DNA of 43,007 nt, taken from assembly GCA_934394855.1 (NCBI GenBank), contig CAKRRH010000015.1, forward strand, positions 1 to 43,007, in the 5' to 3' direction. The DNA comes from an uncultured Eubacteriales bacterium. GTDB taxonomy: Bacteria > Bacillota > Clostridia > Oscillospirales > Acutalibacteraceae. Position 1 is the first letter of the stretch. Each line of letters opens with the position of its first letter. Shown piece after piece: positions 40,992 through 43,007 of this stretch. A model generated the notes under the pieces. It was not told the origin of the DNA. It did not search any database and saw nothing but the letters and a program-made list of their open reading frames with translations. The position numbers were made by a program, and so were the translations under genes.

Positions 40992-41295
40992 TCATTCGAA
41001 AAAAACCGCCGCTTCAAACGGCATGAACTCGCTTGATAAGTCTCTACGCTTTTGGTTGTTGCAAATGAGCACACCGCCGCGGTTTTTCGGCAGATTTATT
41101 GTTAAGTTATCGTCAAAATTGCATACAACGAGGATGCTTTTATTATCATATGTGCGATTAAATACAACATAATTGCCGTCGTCCGAGATAACCTCCAACT
41201 CACCATATCGAAGCTCGGGGGCGGTTTTTGCGAAGCTCTGATAGATTTTGATACATATTCAAATCAAGATATTTTTCGGGAAAACAAGCGCTCAT
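40992..41295 (-). pseudogene. C-terminal remnant of a GH13 alpha-glucosidase, frameshifted
   Basis: On the minus strand ATG 41295 opens a short frame (MSACFPEKYLDLNMYQNLSE...) that ends at 41200. Dropping one C from the CCCCC run at 41217-41221 joins it to ELRYGELEVISDDGNYVVF and on to VVCNFDD and PFEAAVFFE at 40992. The joined sequence matches the end of GH13 oligo-glucosidases: a helix of the YYxxLIxLRK type, then the C-terminal beta domain. The N-terminal catalytic barrel is absent; GAGGAAAG precedes the ATG. It is a decayed fragment. Confidence 0.7.
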
Positions 41296-41435
41296 AGCAA
41301 ACTTTCCTCACAATAATTTTTAAATTCATTATACTTATTTTACGAGCTTCAAGTCGACGAAGTTATTTTTGAAGTTGTTTATCAATGAATTTAGGCTGTG
41401 AGGTCATTTGCGGTGAGTAAAATATGATTTATGTA

Positions 41436-41978
41436 TCAATCGGGATAGCTTGAAATAATCTGTTTGATTTCCTCAAGCGTGTCGGCAAAATATATTCCCT
41501 TTTGCCTGTCGGTTGATGATAGTCCTTTTTCAATCATCTGACCGAGCAATGCTTTCAGCGAATCATAATATCCGTTTAGGTTATATAAAATGCACGGCGC
41601 TTTGAGCTGTCCGAGCGACACTTTTGACATCACTTCCGAAATTTCTTCAAGCGTTCCAGTGCCGCCCGGAAACGCTATAAATGCATCCCCGAGCTCAATC
41701 ATTTTTGCTTTGCGCTGTGCCATGTCCTTTGTCACGATAAGCTCGGTAAGACCGTCGTGCTGAAGCTCTTTTTCAATGAAAAACTTCGGCTCAACGCCGA
41801 TCACTTTGCCGAGATTTTTCAGCACGCTGTCGGCAATTTCACCCATTAGTCCCGACTTTGAACCGCCATATATCAATGTATTATTGCTTTTGCCGATCCA
41901 CTCGCCAAGTGCATGAACAGCGCCGAGAAGCTCGGGGTCGTTTCCTTTGTTTGCTCCAAGATAAACTGTAATATTCAT
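41436..41978 (-). CDS. LOG-family protein (TIGR00730)
   Basis: Rossmann-fold protein of 180 residues related to plant LOG and bacterial LOG-like hydrolases that cleave nucleoside 5'-monophosphates to base and ribose-5-phosphate. Seen: VYLGANKG, LIYGGSKSGLMGEIADS, DMAQRKAKMIELGDAFIAFPGG and the hallmark PGGTGTLEE. The core motifs are present. Its role in a bacterium without cytokinins is not known. AAAGGA lies 9 nt upstream. It is the third gene of a mmcQ-tfoX-LOG unit. Confidence 0.9.
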   Translation of the reverse strand: MNITVYLGANKGNDPELLGAVHALGEWIGKSNNTLIYGGSKSGLMGEIADSVLKNLGKVIGVEPKFFIEKELQHDGLTELIVTKDMAQRKAKMIELGDAFIAFPGGTGTLEEISEVMSKVSLGQLKAPCILYNLNGYYDSLKALLGQMIEKGLSSTDRQKGIYFADTLEEIKQIISSYPD

Positions 41979-42002
41979 TATACAATTCCTTTCGTTTTTG
42001 CA

Positions 42003-42305
42003 TCATTTTGTCGTCAATTCATCATACATGGCGCAAAACAGCCCAACCAAATAATTCTTGTCGTCAACATTGTCAACCGGCAGCATTTCTTTTGCTCCGT
42101 CATATGGCAATTCATGCTTTGCGCTCGGCATAAACTCGATTGCCGCTTTTGTCGGCTTTACAAGCAGTCTGTCGTCATAAATTCCGCCGATGATTTTTCC
42201 GCGATAATAAATGATATATTCGCCCATCATCGCACGATAGGCGATGTCGTCAAGAGGCGATAATTGCTCTAAAACGAAGTCTAAATATTCTTTGCTCGAC
42301 GCCAT
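42003..42305 (-). CDS. TfoX N-terminal domain protein
   Basis: A 100-residue protein of the TfoX_N family. Seen: SSKEYLDFVLEQLSPLDDIAYRAMMGEYIIYYRG (read EYLDFVLEQLSPL, AYRAMMGEYIIYYRG), GGIYDDRLLVKPT and GLFCAMYDEL. Full TfoX/Sxy proteins control competence in Gram-negatives; stand-alone N-terminal domain proteins in Firmicutes have no settled role. I start at ATG 42305 with AAAGGA about 10 nt upstream, rather than an upstream ATG without a site. It precedes the LOG gene by 24 bp. Confidence 0.87.
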   Translation of the reverse strand: MASSKEYLDFVLEQLSPLDDIAYRAMMGEYIIYYRGKIIGGIYDDRLLVKPTKAAIEFMPSAKHELPYDGAKEMLPVDNVDDKNYLVGLFCAMYDELTTK

Positions 42306-42371
42306 TTTCTGTTTCCTTTCCGATTCCGAGGTGTATGTCACATCGGCATAATTCATTATGATCAGAGGCGG

Positions 42372-42746
42372 TTATCGTTTTAAGTGAATTTTCGGCGCTG
42401 TCAGCTCAAAACTCATGTCGATGAGCATTCTAAGTTCATCATCATCCACGCTTTCGTCAAGAGCGACGGTGATCCAGTTCGCTTTGTTCATGTGATATGC
42501 GGGATAAATGCCGCTTTTTCCTTTAAGCGAGCCAATCAGCACAGGATCGCATTTCAAATTTACAACATCGGTGTTGCCGTCCTCGTCAATTCCAAGCCGA
42601 GCTTTCGGAATATCCATGATAAGCGCAAACCACTTTTTGTTGCCGTCATGGCGGAATACCGCAAAATCAGGATTTTTCGCCCACGGATAATCGGGTTTTA
42701 TGTCGTAATTATCCAAAACATATCGCTCAAATTCTTGACGGTTCAT
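42372..42746 (-). CDS. MmcQ/YjbR-family protein
   Basis: A 124-residue protein with the CyaY-like fold of the MmcQ/YjbR family, described as DNA-binding. Seen: NRQEFERYVLDNYDIKPDYPWAKNPDFAVFR (read in parts), KWFALIMDIPK, VNLKCDPVLIGSLKG, and GIYPAYHMNKANWITVALD, the characteristic PAYHMNKxHW block. GGGAGGT sits 4-5 nt before the ATG at 42746, which excludes a longer upstream frame. It leads the mmcQ-tfoX-LOG operon from a strong promoter. Confidence 0.9.
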   Translation of the reverse strand: MNRQEFERYVLDNYDIKPDYPWAKNPDFAVFRHDGNKKWFALIMDIPKARLGIDEDGNTDVVNLKCDPVLIGSLKGKSGIYPAYHMNKANWITVALDESVDDDELRMLIDMSFELTAPKIHLKR

Positions 42747-42777
42747 TTTGACCTCCCTGAAAATATGTCTGTAATTT

Positions 42778-42806
42778 ATTATAATCGGTCGTAAGGTATA
42801 AGTCAA
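42778..42806 (-). promoter_or_regulatory. Promoter of the mmcQ-tfoX-LOG unit
   Basis: Minus strand: -35 TTGACT (42806-42801), 17-nt spacer, perfect -10 TATAAT (42783-42778). Confidence 0.78.
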
Positions 42807-42878
42807 ATAACTGTTGTTTTTTGTAAATAAAATTGATTATATATAGGGGTATCCTTTAGTTTGCGAATATCCGTAAAA

Positions 42879-42922
42879 TCAAAAAATCCCTTTGGGAAAA
42901 GGATTTCTCCTCTCTCAAAGGG
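42879..42922 (-). terminator. Terminator of the partial gene at the right edge
   Basis: CCCTTTG (42888-42894) pairs with CAAAGGG (42916-42922). On the minus strand it follows the partial gene's stop by about 22 nt and is followed by ATTTTTTG. Confidence 0.75.
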
Positions 42923-42944
42923 CAAGTTCGACAAACTGGAATTT

Positions 42945-43007
42945 CTATTTGTGTTGCCATGTCATTACATAATCTTTTTCTCCGGTAGCCTCATCTAAGC
43001 CACTATG
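42945..43007 (-). CDS. C-terminal end of a truncated gene at the window edge
   Basis: The minus strand reads 20 codons ending HSGLDEATGEKDYVMTWQHK, followed by TAG at 42947-42945 and a terminator. The rest lies beyond the window. Too short to assign a family; the stop-plus-terminator arrangement supports a real gene end. Confidence 0.5.
   Translation of the reverse strand, partial: HSGLDEATGEKDYVMTWQHK

Noticed and set aside
1..43007. Prophage, integrative element or insertion sequence
   Set aside because: No integrase, transposase, capsid or conjugation gene is present, and the genes are mostly housekeeping in coherent operons.

Overview
The window reads as a chromosomal segment of an anaerobic, spore-forming, low-to-moderate GC Firmicute, most likely a gut clostridium of the Oscillospiraceae/Ruminococcaceae type. 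This is an inference from several signs: the sporulation pair spoIIGA-sigE, pyruvate phosphate dikinase, an HPr with the regulatory Ser46, the Firmicute gene order yloU-fakA-recG, strong AGGAGG ribosome binding sites, frequent TTG/GTG starts, and a cell-wall sorting signal of the SPxTG type. No rRNA, CRISPR array, phage or complete insertion sequence is visible.

Layout. 1-371 is a gene-free patch of palindromes. 372-4200 holds a CmpB-like membrane protein and ppdK. 4233-7139 is a large wall-anchored protein with six FIVAR-like repeats. 7494-8078 is a tRNA-Leu(CAG) gene whose 5' part is repeated upstream in two tandem ~210-bp units plus a remnant, so that the only good promoter lies about 470 bp upstream of the mature tRNA. 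8219-14122 is a fructose PTS operon, fruR-fruK-fruA-ptsH-ptsI, which carries both general PTS proteins. 14142-17160 (minus) holds licD, a divergent dprA-like gene and nagA. 17338-18210 is an exported protein of unknown role. 18269-18454 is a small gene interrupted by an in-frame TAA. A LysR regulator follows. 19470-26094 (minus) is one long unit: a peptide-type solute-binding lipoprotein, yloU, fakA, recG and a nucleosidase with an Asn at the usual catalytic Asp position. 26284-28233 is an apbE, NusG-II, Gx-transporter operon. Divergent hxlR and cupin genes come next. 29258-35167 (minus) holds tarI/ispD-like, a GatD-like dehydrogenase, rpe-like, a tagF-like polymerase and glgA. 35382-36993 is spoIIGA-sigE. 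The rest holds a shikimate kinase, a PrsA-like lipoprotein, a sugar nucleotidyltransferase, a VOC protein, a small secreted protein, a decayed GH13 fragment, and a minus-strand mmcQ-tfoX-LOG operon.

How genes work together. The fru operon can convert extracellular fructose to fructose-1,6-bisphosphate with its own EI and HPr, and its DeoR-type regulator sits first. The tarI-like, dehydrogenase, epimerase and polymerase genes form a plausible route from a pentulose phosphate to a CDP-pentitol and then a poly(pentitol phosphate) surface polymer; the LicD protein may decorate such a glycan. ApbE, NusG-II and Gx resemble accessory parts of flavin-based extracytoplasmic electron transfer, but no FMN-carrying substrate is encoded nearby. 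The most unusual DNA is the tandem repeat in front of tRNA-Leu. I also flag the palindromic left edge, an identical hairpin used twice, two decaying genes and several regulatory inverted repeats. Everything was read by eye, and no database search was possible.
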